Shown here: piece after piece, positions 1-5,936 of the stretch
Layout: each line of letters opens with the position of its first letter
How positions within the stretch are numbered: position 1 is the first letter of the stretch
Assembly (NCBI GenBank): GCA_030684415.1
Contig: JAUXNL010000446.1
Location: 1 to 10,383, forward strand
DNA length: 10,383 nt
Reading direction: 5' to 3'
From: Moraxellaceae bacterium
GTDB lineage: Bacteria; Pseudomonadota; Gammaproteobacteria; Pseudomonadales; Moraxellaceae
The notes under the pieces: generated by a model
The model's database searches: none
What the model saw: the letters and a program-made list of their open reading frames with translations, nothing else
What the model was told of the DNA's origin: nothing
Translations under genes and position numbers: made by a program

Positions 1-708
1 ATAGGTGCCATGGTCGATGTCGAGCAACGAGCCCTGCGCGCCTTCGAACATGATGTTTTTGCCGTCGCGACGGAACTGGTGCAGCAGTGCCGGTACGTCG
101 GCCACGAGATCACGGAGCTGGTCGGCCCAGGACAGCGCATCGTCCAGTGTCTTCTGGAAGTCGACGATGTCGGCCTTGTAGTAATGCTTGAGCTGGAAGT
201 TGTGGTAGTCGAGTACTTCACCGAGGCGCGCGGCGAGCAAGTCGCGGCGGAACAGATCGCCCAGACGCAGGCCGCGGCGGGCGACCTTGTCTTCGTAAGC
301 GGGGCCGATGCCGCGGCCGGTGGTGCCGATGGCCGACTTGCCGCGTGCGGCTTCGCGCGCCCGATCGAGCGCCACATGGTGCGGCAGGATGAGCGGGCAG
401 GCCGCCGACACCTTCAGGCGCGAGCGCGGGTCGACGCCCTTGGCCTCAAGCCCGGCGATTTCTTTCAGCAGTGCATCGGGCGCCAGCACCACGCCATTGC
501 CGATCAGGCACAGCACGTTCTTGCGCAGGATGCCCGACGGAATCAGGTGCAGCACCGTTTTCTCGCCATCCACCCACAGCGTGTGGCCGGCGTTGTGGCC
601 ACCCTGGAAGCGCACCACGGCCGATGCATTGTCGGTCAGCAGATCGACGATCTTGCCCTTGCCCTCATCACCCCATTGGGTGCCGAGCACAACCACGTTC
701 TTGCCCAT
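1..708 (-). CDS. purA: Adenylosuccinate synthetase, N-terminal 236 residues (partial)
   Basis: PurA joins IMP and aspartate using GTP to form adenylosuccinate, the first committed step from IMP to AMP, in the cytoplasm. The visible protein starts MGKNVVVLGTQWGDEGKGK: the GDEGKGK phosphate-binding loop is at residues 13-19, with the catalytic Asp at 14. GGHNAGHT follows at 36-43, with the catalytic His at 42, and GTTGRGIGPAYEDK lies near 127-140. The fragment ends in FEGAQGSLLDIDHGTY. Family members are about 430 residues long, so a little over half is present; the window edge cuts the gene and it is not broken. The ATG at 708-706 is preceded by GAGA at a normal distance. It lies 34 bp after the hisZ stop on the same strand, so the two are probably co-transcribed. 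Identification is close to certain. Confidence 0.97.
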   Translation of the reverse strand, partial: MGKNVVVLGTQWGDEGKGKIVDLLTDNASAVVRFQGGHNAGHTLWVDGEKTVLHLIPSGILRKNVLCLIGNGVVLAPDALLKEIAGLEAKGVDPRSRLKVSAACPLILPHHVALDRAREAARGKSAIGTTGRGIGPAYEDKVARRGLRLGDLFRRDLLAARLGEVLDYHNFQLKHYYKADIVDFQKTLDDALSWADQLRDLVADVPALLHQFRRDGKNIMFEGAQGSLLDIDHGTY

Positions 709-742
709 GTCAGTTCTCGATTACGACTGCAAAAAAAGAAAT

Positions 743-1912
743 TCAGGAAGGCATCACAATCCACTGGCCGGCTTGCGCCACCAGATGGCGGCCGGTTGCC
801 GGTGCGGCTTCGCCCGGCAGCAACTGGCGAACGGTTTCACCGGCGCTGCGCAGCCGTGTGATGGCGGCGAGCAGCGCCGCGTCCTCACCGGCCGGCGCCA
901 CAATCAGGGCGGTGCCGGCATCGTGTGTGAAATACGCCAGCAGTGATTTCAGGTCGGCGCTGAAACCCGTCGCCGGCCGTGCACGGCCAAAGGCTTCGCC
1001 GACATGATCGTAGCGGCCGCCCTTGGCCAGCTCGGTGCGGGCACCCGGCGTGTAGGCCGCGAACACCAGACCGGTGTGATAGTGGTAGCCGCGCAACTCG
1101 GTCAGGTCGAAGTAGAGCGTAACGCCAGGATGTGAGGTGGTTAGTGCGGTGGCCACGGCGTCGAGCGCGGCCAGTGCGTCGTCGATATCGGCACTGGTGC
1201 CGGCCAGCAGCTCGCGCGCGGCGCTCAGCACACTGGCCGGGCCAGCGAGGCGTAGCAGGCCTTCGAACTGCGCTTGCAGGTCGTCCGGCAGGGGGCGAGC
1301 GGTCAGGAATTCACGCAGTTCGGCCACGGCCTTGCGCTGATAGATGTCGAACAAACGGGTTTCTTCGTCGGCACTCAGGCCGGCGCGCTGCGCAAGGCCC
1401 CCGAAAATGCCGACATGGCCGAGGTCGAGATGCAGCTCGCGGCAGCCAGCCAGGGCCAAGGTGTCGAGCATCAGGCGCAGCACTTCGATGTCGGCGGCGA
1501 CATCGGCCGAGCCGTAGAGCTCGGCGCCAATCTGCACCGGGCAGCGCGACGCCGCCAGCCCGACCGGGCGGGTATTGAGGATGGTGCCGGCGTAGCAGTA
1601 ACGGGCCGGGCCATCGACGGGCAGGCAGTGGGCGTCGAGGCGCGCCACCTGTGGGGTCATGTCGGCACGCACGCCCATCATCCGGCCACTGATCTGGTCG
1701 GTGATCTTGAAGGTCATGAGGTCGAGATCGTGGCCCGAACCGGTGAGCAGGGAGTCGAGGTATTCCATCAGCGGCGGAAACACCAACTGATAGCCCCAGG
1801 CCGCAAAGCGGTCGAGCAGGCGGCGGCGCAGGGCCTCGAGGCGGGCGGCCTCGGCCGGCAGCACGTCGGCAACGCCATCCGGCAGCAGCCAGGTATCGAC
1901 GGATCGGGTCAT
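743..1912 (-). CDS. hisZ: ATP phosphoribosyltransferase regulatory subunit HisZ
   Basis: HisZ is a catalytically inactive paralogue of histidyl-tRNA synthetase. It pairs with the short form of HisG to make active, histidine-regulated ATP phosphoribosyltransferase, the first enzyme of histidine biosynthesis. The 389-residue protein has the usual family length and starts with WLLPDGVADVLP, the HisZ N-terminus. It carries the class II synthetase fold marks VRADMTPQVARLDAH (about 99-113), GYHYHTGLVFAAY and LAKGGRYD, and ends soon after PATGFSADLKSLL. There is no C-terminal anticodon-binding domain, which separates it from HisS. The ATG at 1912-1910 has only a weak ribosome binding site. It precedes purA by 34 bp, as in Pseudomonas-type genomes. 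A possible promoter and a hairpin with a U-tract lie just upstream. Confidence 0.93.
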   Translation of the reverse strand: MTRSVDTWLLPDGVADVLPAEAARLEALRRRLLDRFAAWGYQLVFPPLMEYLDSLLTGSGHDLDLMTFKITDQISGRMMGVRADMTPQVARLDAHCLPVDGPARYCYAGTILNTRPVGLAASRCPVQIGAELYGSADVAADIEVLRLMLDTLALAGCRELHLDLGHVGIFGGLAQRAGLSADEETRLFDIYQRKAVAELREFLTARPLPDDLQAQFEGLLRLAGPASVLSAARELLAGTSADIDDALAALDAVATALTTSHPGVTLYFDLTELRGYHYHTGLVFAAYTPGARTELAKGGRYDHVGEAFGRARPATGFSADLKSLLAYFTHDAGTALIVAPAGEDAALLAAITRLRSAGETVRQLLPGEAAPATGRHLVAQAGQWIVMPS

Positions 1913-1946
1913 GGAAAGTTCAGTCGCTCATGCACGGCGGGGACAC

Positions 1947-1969
1947 AAAAAAACCGAGTGGAGACTCGG
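1947..1969 (-). terminator. Hairpin with U-tract in front of hisZ (leader terminator or attenuator)
   Basis: Read on the minus strand, CCGAGT-CTCC-ACTCGG (1969-1954) forms a perfect 6-bp stem with a 4-nt loop and is followed at once by seven T (1953-1947). This is the form of an intrinsic terminator and it works in the minus direction only, since the plus-strand flank has no T-run. It lies 34 bp upstream of the hisZ start. It could stop transcription arriving from the minus strand of the insert, or act as an attenuator in the hisZ-purA leader. I see no leader peptide with a His-codon run. Confidence 0.6.
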
Positions 1970-1977
1970 CTTGGCGA

Positions 1978-2006
1978 ATGGTAGCACGGGCCGTGGGGCA
2001 GCCCAA
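1978..2006 (-). promoter_or_regulatory. Candidate sigma70 promoter for hisZ-purA
   Basis: On the minus strand TTGGGC (2006-2001) is separated by 17 bp from TACCAT (1983-1978). The -10 box is preceded by TGC, giving an extended -10. The -35 box matches the consensus in only 3 of 6 positions. Transcription would start near 1971, right at the base of the leader hairpin. A local promoter is expected because about 3.2 kb of other genes now separates hisZ from hflC. Motif evidence only. Confidence 0.35.
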
Positions 2007-2052
2007 CCCTGCGCCGGCGCTGTCGTGGTCACCGTCACGGCCATGCTCGCGA

Positions 2053-2081
2053 TTGAAGGCAGGTTGGTGTTTGGCAATACT
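2053..2081 (+). promoter_or_regulatory. Candidate promoter for the first outer-membrane protein gene
   Basis: TTGAAG (2053-2058) and AATACT (2076-2081) are 17 bp apart, and each matches the sigma70 consensus in 4 of 6 positions. A start near 2088 would leave a short leader of about 25 nt before the ATG at 2112. This promoter diverges from the one proposed for hisZ; their boxes lie about 50 bp apart. Confidence 0.35.
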
Positions 2082-2111
2082 GCGCGCTTTATTTGCAGGG
2101 ATGACGTGGGA

Positions 2112-2732
2112 ATGACCCTCAGGAAGACAGGCGCCAGTGTTGTGTTGCTGATTGCCGCCGGCATGGCACAGGCCGAAGGCATGGTGGCGGTAATGGCGGG
2201 CCAGGCCAGATACAGTGGTGAGCTTTTTGCGGCCAATAGCGGCTTTTCGGTGAGTAAGGACGAGGCGAACGCTACGGCGCTGAAGGTGTCTGTCGGCGTG
2301 CCGCTGACACCGAACATCGCGATTGCGGGCGGTTTCCAGTCGCTCGGGCGCTACTCGCGTGCGGCCAACGATGGTGCGAACTTGACCATGGATGCCGACA
2401 TGGACGTGCAAGGCTTCTTTCTGGAAGGCCGCTGGCAGTGGCGGCCGGGCACGGCCGTGCGGCCCTACGTCAAGCTGTCGATGCTGTTCGCTGATGTGAA
2501 TGCCGGCTACCGCTTGCAGAGCAGTGCCGCGATTCCGTTACCCGTGCAGGTGCTGGAGCGTGAAGCAAGAGGCCAGGTCATGTTGGCGCCCGGTATCGGC
2601 CTGATGCTGGAACCGTCGACAGGTTGGGGCTTGCAAGTCGAGTTCGAGCGCTTCAGCGGTATTGAAGGCTCACCCTCGCTGCGCAAGCAAGACGCCGATG
2701 TGATGGCAGTAGGGGCCTATCTGTTCTGGTAA
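2112..2732 (+). CDS. Small outer-membrane beta-barrel protein (first of pair)
   Basis: The exact family and function are unknown. The 206-residue product starts MTLRKTGASVVLLIAAGMAQA, a clear signal peptide with a predicted cut after Ala21. The mature part is a run of alternating polar and hydrophobic strands separated by loops, for example TALKVSVGVPL, IAIAGGFQSL, VQGFFLEGRWQWRP, VRPYVKLSMLF, VMLAPGIGLMLEP and LQVEFERF. It ends in VGAYLFW; a terminal aromatic residue is the signal that the BAM complex reads. This fits an OmpA/OmpX-like 8- to 10-strand barrel without a periplasmic OmpA domain. I chose the ATG at 2112 because it begins the signal peptide and AGGGA lies 10 nt upstream; the frame is open back to 1911 but those codons look non-coding. 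It could be an adhesin-like, protective or small-channel protein. Confidence 0.8.
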   Translation: MTLRKTGASVVLLIAAGMAQAEGMVAVMAGQARYSGELFAANSGFSVSKDEANATALKVSVGVPLTPNIAIAGGFQSLGRYSRAANDGANLTMDADMDVQGFFLEGRWQWRPGTAVRPYVKLSMLFADVNAGYRLQSSAAIPLPVQVLEREARGQVMLAPGIGLMLEPSTGWGLQVEFERFSGIEGSPSLRKQDADVMAVGAYLFW

Positions 2733-2859
2733 GGCCGATAGTGGATGTACAGTCGGGGCGAGTTTTTGTAGTGTCGGGCGTGCTTCGTTGGCGCCGTTGG
2801 GCAAAAGGTGTCTGTCGATACTCAAGCGCGTACTCAAATCATGTGCTCTAAGGAAAACG

Positions 2860-3348
2860 ATGATGATCAGGAAAATGGCAGGGATGGTGTTGCTGGCAGG
2901 TACGATGCTGGCGGGAACGGCTCAGGCAGAGCAGGTCGGTGGCCTGTATCTCGGGATCACGGGCGGTGTCGACCGGATTGATGTGGCCGGTGTTGATGAT
3001 GCCGACATGTATGGCGTGGTGGGTGGTCTGCGTTTCGGCAGTGGCCTGTCGGTGGAGGCCGCGTTTGGCAAGAGCGATACGGACACTGGCGGCGGCTGCA
3101 CGGTGGATATCGACACGCTTGGCCTTTATGGCGCCTTCCGCAGCAGCGGCAATGTGTATTTCAAGGGTCGTGTCGGTTTGCTGCATGAGAAGCTGAGTGA
3201 CGATTGCGGAAGCAGCCTCAAGGACACGGGCCTGAGTCTTGGCGCCGGCGCGGGCGTCCGTTTTGGTGGCGTGGCTGTTGAGGCGGAATACACCATCATC
3301 GAACAGGATATTGATCGGCTATCGCTGACCTTTCTCTACAACTTCTGA
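2860..3348 (+). CDS. Small 8-stranded outer-membrane beta-barrel protein (second of pair)
   Basis: Function unknown. The 162-residue product starts MMIRKMAGMVLLAGTMLAGTAQA, a signal peptide cut after Ala23. The mature part reads as eight strands with short inner turns and longer outer loops: about 28-38, 51-59, 63-72, 83-93, 98-110, 122-133, then VAVEAEYTII and LSLTFLYNF. The terminal Phe is the usual outer-membrane assembly signal. Its only two cysteines, Cys80 and Cys116, fall in the predicted second and third outer loops and could form a disulfide. The start at 2860 has AAGGA 5 nt upstream; the ATG at 2863, 8 nt away, is equally possible. An in-frame ATG at 2788 would put 24 extra residues before the signal peptide and is unlikely. 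The gene follows the first barrel gene by 127 bp, with no obvious promoter or terminator between, so they may share a transcript. Confidence 0.82.
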   Translation: MMIRKMAGMVLLAGTMLAGTAQAEQVGGLYLGITGGVDRIDVAGVDDADMYGVVGGLRFGSGLSVEAAFGKSDTDTGGGCTVDIDTLGLYGAFRSSGNVYFKGRVGLLHEKLSDDCGSSLKDTGLSLGAGAGVRFGGVAVEAEYTIIEQDIDRLSLTFLYNF

Positions 3349-3358
3349 GTAGTGGTGT

Positions 3359-3401
3359 CAGGCATGAAAAAGCCCGGCAATGCCGGGCTTTTTCATGCCT
3401 G
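3359..3401. terminator. Strong bidirectional terminator after the barrel genes
   Basis: Bases 3359-3378 and 3382-3401 are perfectly complementary over 20 bp around the 3-nt loop AAT. The GC core GCCCGGC/GCCGGGC is flanked by AAAAA and TTTTT, so a U-tract follows the core in either direction. It starts 10 bp after the stop of the second barrel gene. It can end that transcript and also catch transcription coming from lrgAB on the other strand. Confidence 0.9.
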
Positions 3402-3698
3402 CGCCATCAGCAGCTTGCTGAGTCTTCTTCGTTATCCCATCCACAGGGATGCCTTTCGACGAGCGGAGGGTGAAGAAAAACCCATCGTATCCGACGCCAC
3501 ATCAACTCGAGTCGCGATGGCGTGATGGACTCGGCGTGGAGCGACTCCGGACATGTGCTGGAATCGCGGGCTGAAAAAGCCCGGTGTGGGCGTTTTTCAG
3601 CAAGCTGTTAGTGCGCATGCTTTACGATCCTGCGCTCCCGCGCATGATGAACGCCCTATCCCGAATGGTTTTGGGTCGCTCAGGAACGAGCCGAAGCA
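3402..3698. other. Gene-free interval between the convergent barrel and lrgB genes
   Basis: I see no gene with a credible start, ribosome binding site or recognisable product. The interval holds an 11-bp inverted repeat, CAGCTTGCTGA (3411-3421) and TCAGCAAGCTG (3597-3607), about 197 bp from end to end. It also holds a 7-bp inverted repeat, GAGTCGC/GCGACTC (3509-3515 and 3541-3547), and the terminator-like hairpin at 3570-3601. Ends like TTTTTCAGCAAGCTG remind me of sequence found beside insertion sequences in gammaproteobacteria, but no transposase fragment is recognisable and I see no target-site duplication. Confidence 0.4.
3570..3601 (-). terminator. Terminator-like hairpin downstream of lrgB
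   Basis: GCTGAAAAA (3570-3578) pairs with TTTTTCAGC (3593-3601), and GCCC (3579-3582) pairs with GGGC (3588-3591), with a one-base bulge at 3592 and a 5-nt loop. A-runs and T-runs flank the GC core, so it can work in both directions. It is the first such structure about 100 bp after the lrgB stop and is the best candidate for the lrgAB transcript end. Confidence 0.65.
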
Positions 3699-4400
3699 TT
3701 AGCGCATCAAGGCATGCACCAGCGGGGGCAGCCAGAACGCGGTAAGAATGCCGTTCAGGCCCATGCCCAGCGCGGCAAATGCACCGGCTGTGGGATGCAA
3801 CTGGAACGCGCGCGCCGTGCCGACACCGTGAGCCGCCAGCCCCATGGCAAATCCACGGGCCACATCACTCTTTACGCCCTTGAGCAGGGGCTCTGCCAGC
3901 GCCGCACCCAGCACGCCGGAGAAGCCGACGATGGCGGCGGCCAGCGCAATCGGCGAATGGATTTTTTCCGCGATGCCGATGGCAATTGGTGTGGTCACCG
4001 CGCGGGTGCCGAAGGCCAACACGCTTTCGTGCGAAAGACCAAAGAGCAGTGCCAGCGCCATGGCGCCACCGCCGCCCAGCACCGTGCCGAGCAACAAAGT
4101 GCCGCCCAGTGGGCGGAAGGCTGCCAGCAAGCGCGGCAGCGCGTGATAGAGCGGCACGGCCAGCGCCACGGTGGCTGGGCCGAGCATGAAGTGCAGCAGG
4201 GCATTGCCTTTGAAATAGGTCTGGTAGTCGGTGCCGGTGAGCAGCAGGCCACCAATCAGCAGCGCGAGCGCAATCATCAGTGGCGGCGCCCACACCGGCT
4301 CTCCGAGGCGGCGGAACAGCCAGTTCCCCACTTCATAAGCGGCAAATGTGGCAATCAGCCAAGGCACGGGTGATGCCAGCAGCTCTGTCAGCAGGCTCAT
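3699..4400 (-). CDS. lrgB: LrgB/CidB/YohK-family inner-membrane protein
   Basis: LrgB-family proteins are polytopic inner-membrane proteins encoded with LrgA. In staphylococci the Lrg and Cid pairs affect murein hydrolase activity and cell death; related proteins act in transport of pyruvate or glycolate-type metabolites. The 233-residue product has many hydrophobic segments. It shows the family marks LLHFMLGPATVALAVPLY, RAVTTPIAIGIAEKI and GFAMGLAAHGVGTARA (the H-G-x-G-T-A motif near the C-terminus). I chose the ATG at 4400-4398 because it overlaps the lrgA stop as ATGA, has a run of seven G four nt upstream, and gives the usual N-terminus MSLLTELLASP. An upstream in-frame ATG at 4445 lies inside lrgA. 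The physiological role here cannot be told from sequence. Confidence 0.9.
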   Translation of the reverse strand: MSLLTELLASPVPWLIATFAAYEVGNWLFRRLGEPVWAPPLMIALALLIGGLLLTGTDYQTYFKGNALLHFMLGPATVALAVPLYHALPRLLAAFRPLGGTLLLGTVLGGGGAMALALLFGLSHESVLAFGTRAVTTPIAIGIAEKIHSPIALAAAIVGFSGVLGAALAEPLLKGVKSDVARGFAMGLAAHGVGTARAFQLHPTAGAFAALGMGLNGILTAFWLPPLVHALMR

Positions 4401-4744
4401 GCGCCCCCCCGCTTTTGCAGCCAGCGATCGAGCCCGTAACCGCAAACGAGCAGCGGCAGCAGTGTCGAGAGCAGCAGTACAAGGCCGATGCGCAGGCCTT
4501 CCTGTGCCAGCAGCGGGCCCATGGTCATGATGCCGACCGAGGCGGGCACGAAATACAGCGTCAACGGTTTGAGCACGGTCTGGCTGACCTGCTCCAGATC
4601 ATCGGGAACGCCGCGGCGAATCAGCAAGCCGGCAAACAGCAGCAGCATGCCGATGACGCCACCAGGCACGGGAATGCCGGCCGCGCGGGCGATGACTTCG
4701 CCGGCAAACTGGCAGAGCAGGAGGATGAGCAGGCCGCGTATCAC
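4397..4744 (-). CDS. lrgA: LrgA/CidA/YohJ-family holin-like membrane protein
   Basis: This is the small partner of LrgB, a holin-like inner-membrane protein. The product has 115 residues and about four hydrophobic segments (near 1-20, 24-43, 62-76 and 86-105). It carries the family sequence PVPGGVIGMLLLFAGLL followed by LYFVPASVGIM. The start is GTG at 4744-4742; the frame has a stop at 4822-4820 and no ATG, GTG or TTG in between (only an ATT at 4807). No ribosome binding site is visible in front of the GTG. The N-terminus is slightly short for the family, so the REP-bearing DNA upstream may have replaced the original 5' region. The stop overlaps the lrgB start. No LysR-type regulator gene, often beside lrgAB, is present next to it. 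Confidence 0.85.
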   Translation of the reverse strand: MIRGLLILLLCQFAGEVIARAAGIPVPGGVIGMLLLFAGLLIRRGVPDDLEQVSQTVLKPLTLYFVPASVGIMTMGPLLAQEGLRIGLVLLLSTLLPLLVCGYGLDRWLQKRGGA

Positions 4745-4865
4745 GTCAGGAAGCTTGAGGCAGTGGAGGAAAGCGCGATTGAAGCGGCAAAGCGCGCCGG
4801 TAGCAATGTCTGTGCGGCTTCAGGTTGCGGCTGCCGGCAATGTGCTGTTGTGGTTTTTGCCTTTT

Positions 4866-4934
4866 GTGTAGGAGCGGCTTTAGCCGCGAAGGGGTTCTGC
4901 TCCGGTATCTTCGCGGCTAAAGCCGCTCCCACAA
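4866..4934. repeat. REP-type palindrome pair
   Basis: Bases 4871-4890 and 4910-4929 are perfect 20-bp inverted copies (GGAGCGGCTTTAGCCGCGAA and its complement). The pairing continues outward past one mismatch to 4866 and 4934. The right arm, with CCGG before it and CTCCCACA at its end, closely matches the layout of Pseudomonas putida REP sequences as I remember them. Each arm contains the small GCGGCTnnAGCCGC hairpin. Such elements are spread by RAYT transposases acting in trans. It lies between lrgA and hflC. Confidence 0.85.
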
Positions 4935-4997
4935 GACAGGAATTTCCACAGGAGGGGCGTTCCCACAAGACAGGAGCTCACAGGAGAAGAACTCCCA
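4927..4997 (+). repeat. Short direct repeats trailing the REP
   Basis: TCCCACAAGACAGGA occurs exactly at 4927-4941 and 4961-4975, a 34-bp period. Each copy is followed by CACAGGAG (4947-4954 and 4979-4986), and a third TCCCAC stands at 4992-4997. The first copy is the tail of the REP arm, so this looks like a slipped duplication of the REP end. The units are too few and too uneven for a CRISPR array. Confidence 0.7.
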
Positions 4998-5002
4998 CGC
5001 GC

Positions 5003-5042
5003 CGTAACGACAAGGCCCGCGTGAGCGGGCCTTGTCGTTACG
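5003..5042 (-). terminator. Probable hflC transcript-end hairpin
   Basis: CGTAACGACAAGGCCCGC (5003-5020) pairs perfectly over 18 bp with 5025-5042 around a 4-nt loop, 24 bp after the hflC stop. The upper stem is very GC-rich and the lower stem AT-richer, as in intrinsic terminators. No clear U-tract follows on the minus strand, so termination may be partial or the stem may mainly protect the 3' end. Confidence 0.65.
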
Positions 5043-5066
5043 GGTGTTGCTGATCAGGCGGTCCGT

Positions 5067-5936
5067 TTAGCGGTCCGGCTGGCGCATGTAGCGGAAGAAT
5101 TCGCTGTCGCCTTTCAGCACCATCACATCAGACGGTTTGCTGAAGCTGGCGCGATAGGTTTGCAGCGAACGGTAGAACTTGTAGAACTCCGCATCCTTGC
5201 CGAACGCACGTGCGGCAATCGACGCGGCTTCCGCATCGCCTTCACCGCGCAGGGTTTCCGCCTTGCGGTAAGCCTCAGCCAGCAGTACGCGCTGTTCGCG
5301 GTCGGCTTCGGCCTTGATGGTTTCGGAAATTTCCGTGCCCTGTGAGCGATGCTCGCGCGCTTCGCGCTCACGCTCGGTGCGCATACGGTTGTAGATGGAT
5401 TCGGAAATCGATGCCGGAAAATCCACACGCTTGAAGCGCACGTCGACCACCTGGATGCCGAACTCCTTCATGGCCAGTGCATTCACTTCGCGGGTGAGAT
5501 CGGTCATCAGCGCATCACGCTGGCCCGACACCACTTCATGCACCGTGCGTTCGGAGACCTTGTTTTTCAGGCCGTCTTTCACGCGCGGCATCAGCAGTAG
5601 TTCGGCTTTGCTGCGGTCACCACCGGTGTTGGTGAAATAACGCTGCACATCCGACACGCGCCACATCACATAGGCATCGACGATCAGGAACTTGCTTTCC
5701 TTGGTCAGGTATTCGGTGCGCTCCGAATCACTCACCTGCGTGCGCGCGTCGAACTTGCGCACTTCGTGCATGAGCGGAAATTTGAAGTGCAGGCCGGGTT
5801 TGATGTTCGGGCGTATCACTTCGCCGAATTGCAGCAGTACGCCGCGCTCGGTTTCCTTGATGGTGAACAGCGCGCCGTTCAATACCATCAGGACAAGAGC
5901 GGCAATCAGCATGGCAGTAGTTTGGCGGGGGCTCAT
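5067..5936 (-). CDS. hflC: FtsH-regulating SPFH membrane protein HflC
   Basis: HflC forms the HflKC complex with HflK. This large inner-membrane, periplasm-facing SPFH assembly encloses the FtsH protease and modulates its breakdown of membrane proteins. The 289-residue protein has one N-terminal membrane segment (about 7-25, TAMLIAALVLMVLNGALF). The SPFH/band 7 domain follows, starting KETERGVLLQFGEVIRPNIKPGLHFKFP. A long charged helical region (ESIYNRMRTERERE through YRKAETLRGEGDAEA, about 185-240) comes next, and the short tail ends RYMRQPDR. The ATG at 5936-5934 overlaps the hflK stop as ATGA and has AGGAG 8 nt upstream, so translation is coupled. It is the last gene of the miaA-to-hflC block. 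No DUF2065 (YjeT-like) small gene follows, although one often does in related genomes. Confidence 0.96.
   Translation of the reverse strand: MSPRQTTAMLIAALVLMVLNGALFTIKETERGVLLQFGEVIRPNIKPGLHFKFPLMHEVRKFDARTQVSDSERTEYLTKESKFLIVDAYVMWRVSDVQRYFTNTGGDRSKAELLLMPRVKDGLKNKVSERTVHEVVSGQRDALMTDLTREVNALAMKEFGIQVVDVRFKRVDFPASISESIYNRMRTEREREAREHRSQGTEISETIKAEADREQRVLLAEAYRKAETLRGEGDAEAASIAARAFGKDAEFYKFYRSLQTYRASFSKPSDVMVLKGDSEFFRYMRQPDR

Noticed and set aside
10..861. Open frame of 283 codons on the plus strand
   Set aside because: It lies antisense to purA and the hisZ end, has no ribosome binding site or recognisable domain, and is explained by GC-rich codon bias of the real genes.
1911..2111. N-terminal extension of the first barrel gene back to 1911
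   Set aside because: A signal peptide begins at the ATG at 2112; the extra 67 codons would bury it and cover the leader hairpin and promoters.
2788..2859. Earlier ATG for the second barrel gene
   Set aside because: It lacks a ribosome binding site and would place 24 residues in front of a clear signal peptide, while AAGGA sits just before 2860.
3608..3698. Possible remnant of a transposase C-terminus
   Set aside because: Short translated pieces in this stretch match nothing I can name, and there is no start, ribosome binding site or flanking repeat.
4927..4997. Possible CRISPR array
   Set aside because: There are only two full 15-bp units and one partial, spacing is uneven, and the unit is the tail of the adjacent REP.
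4280..5053. Plus-strand open frame across lrgA, the REP and the hflC hairpin
   Set aside because: Its sequence is antisense to lrgAB and then runs through repeats; the AALAAKG-type segments are translated REP arms.
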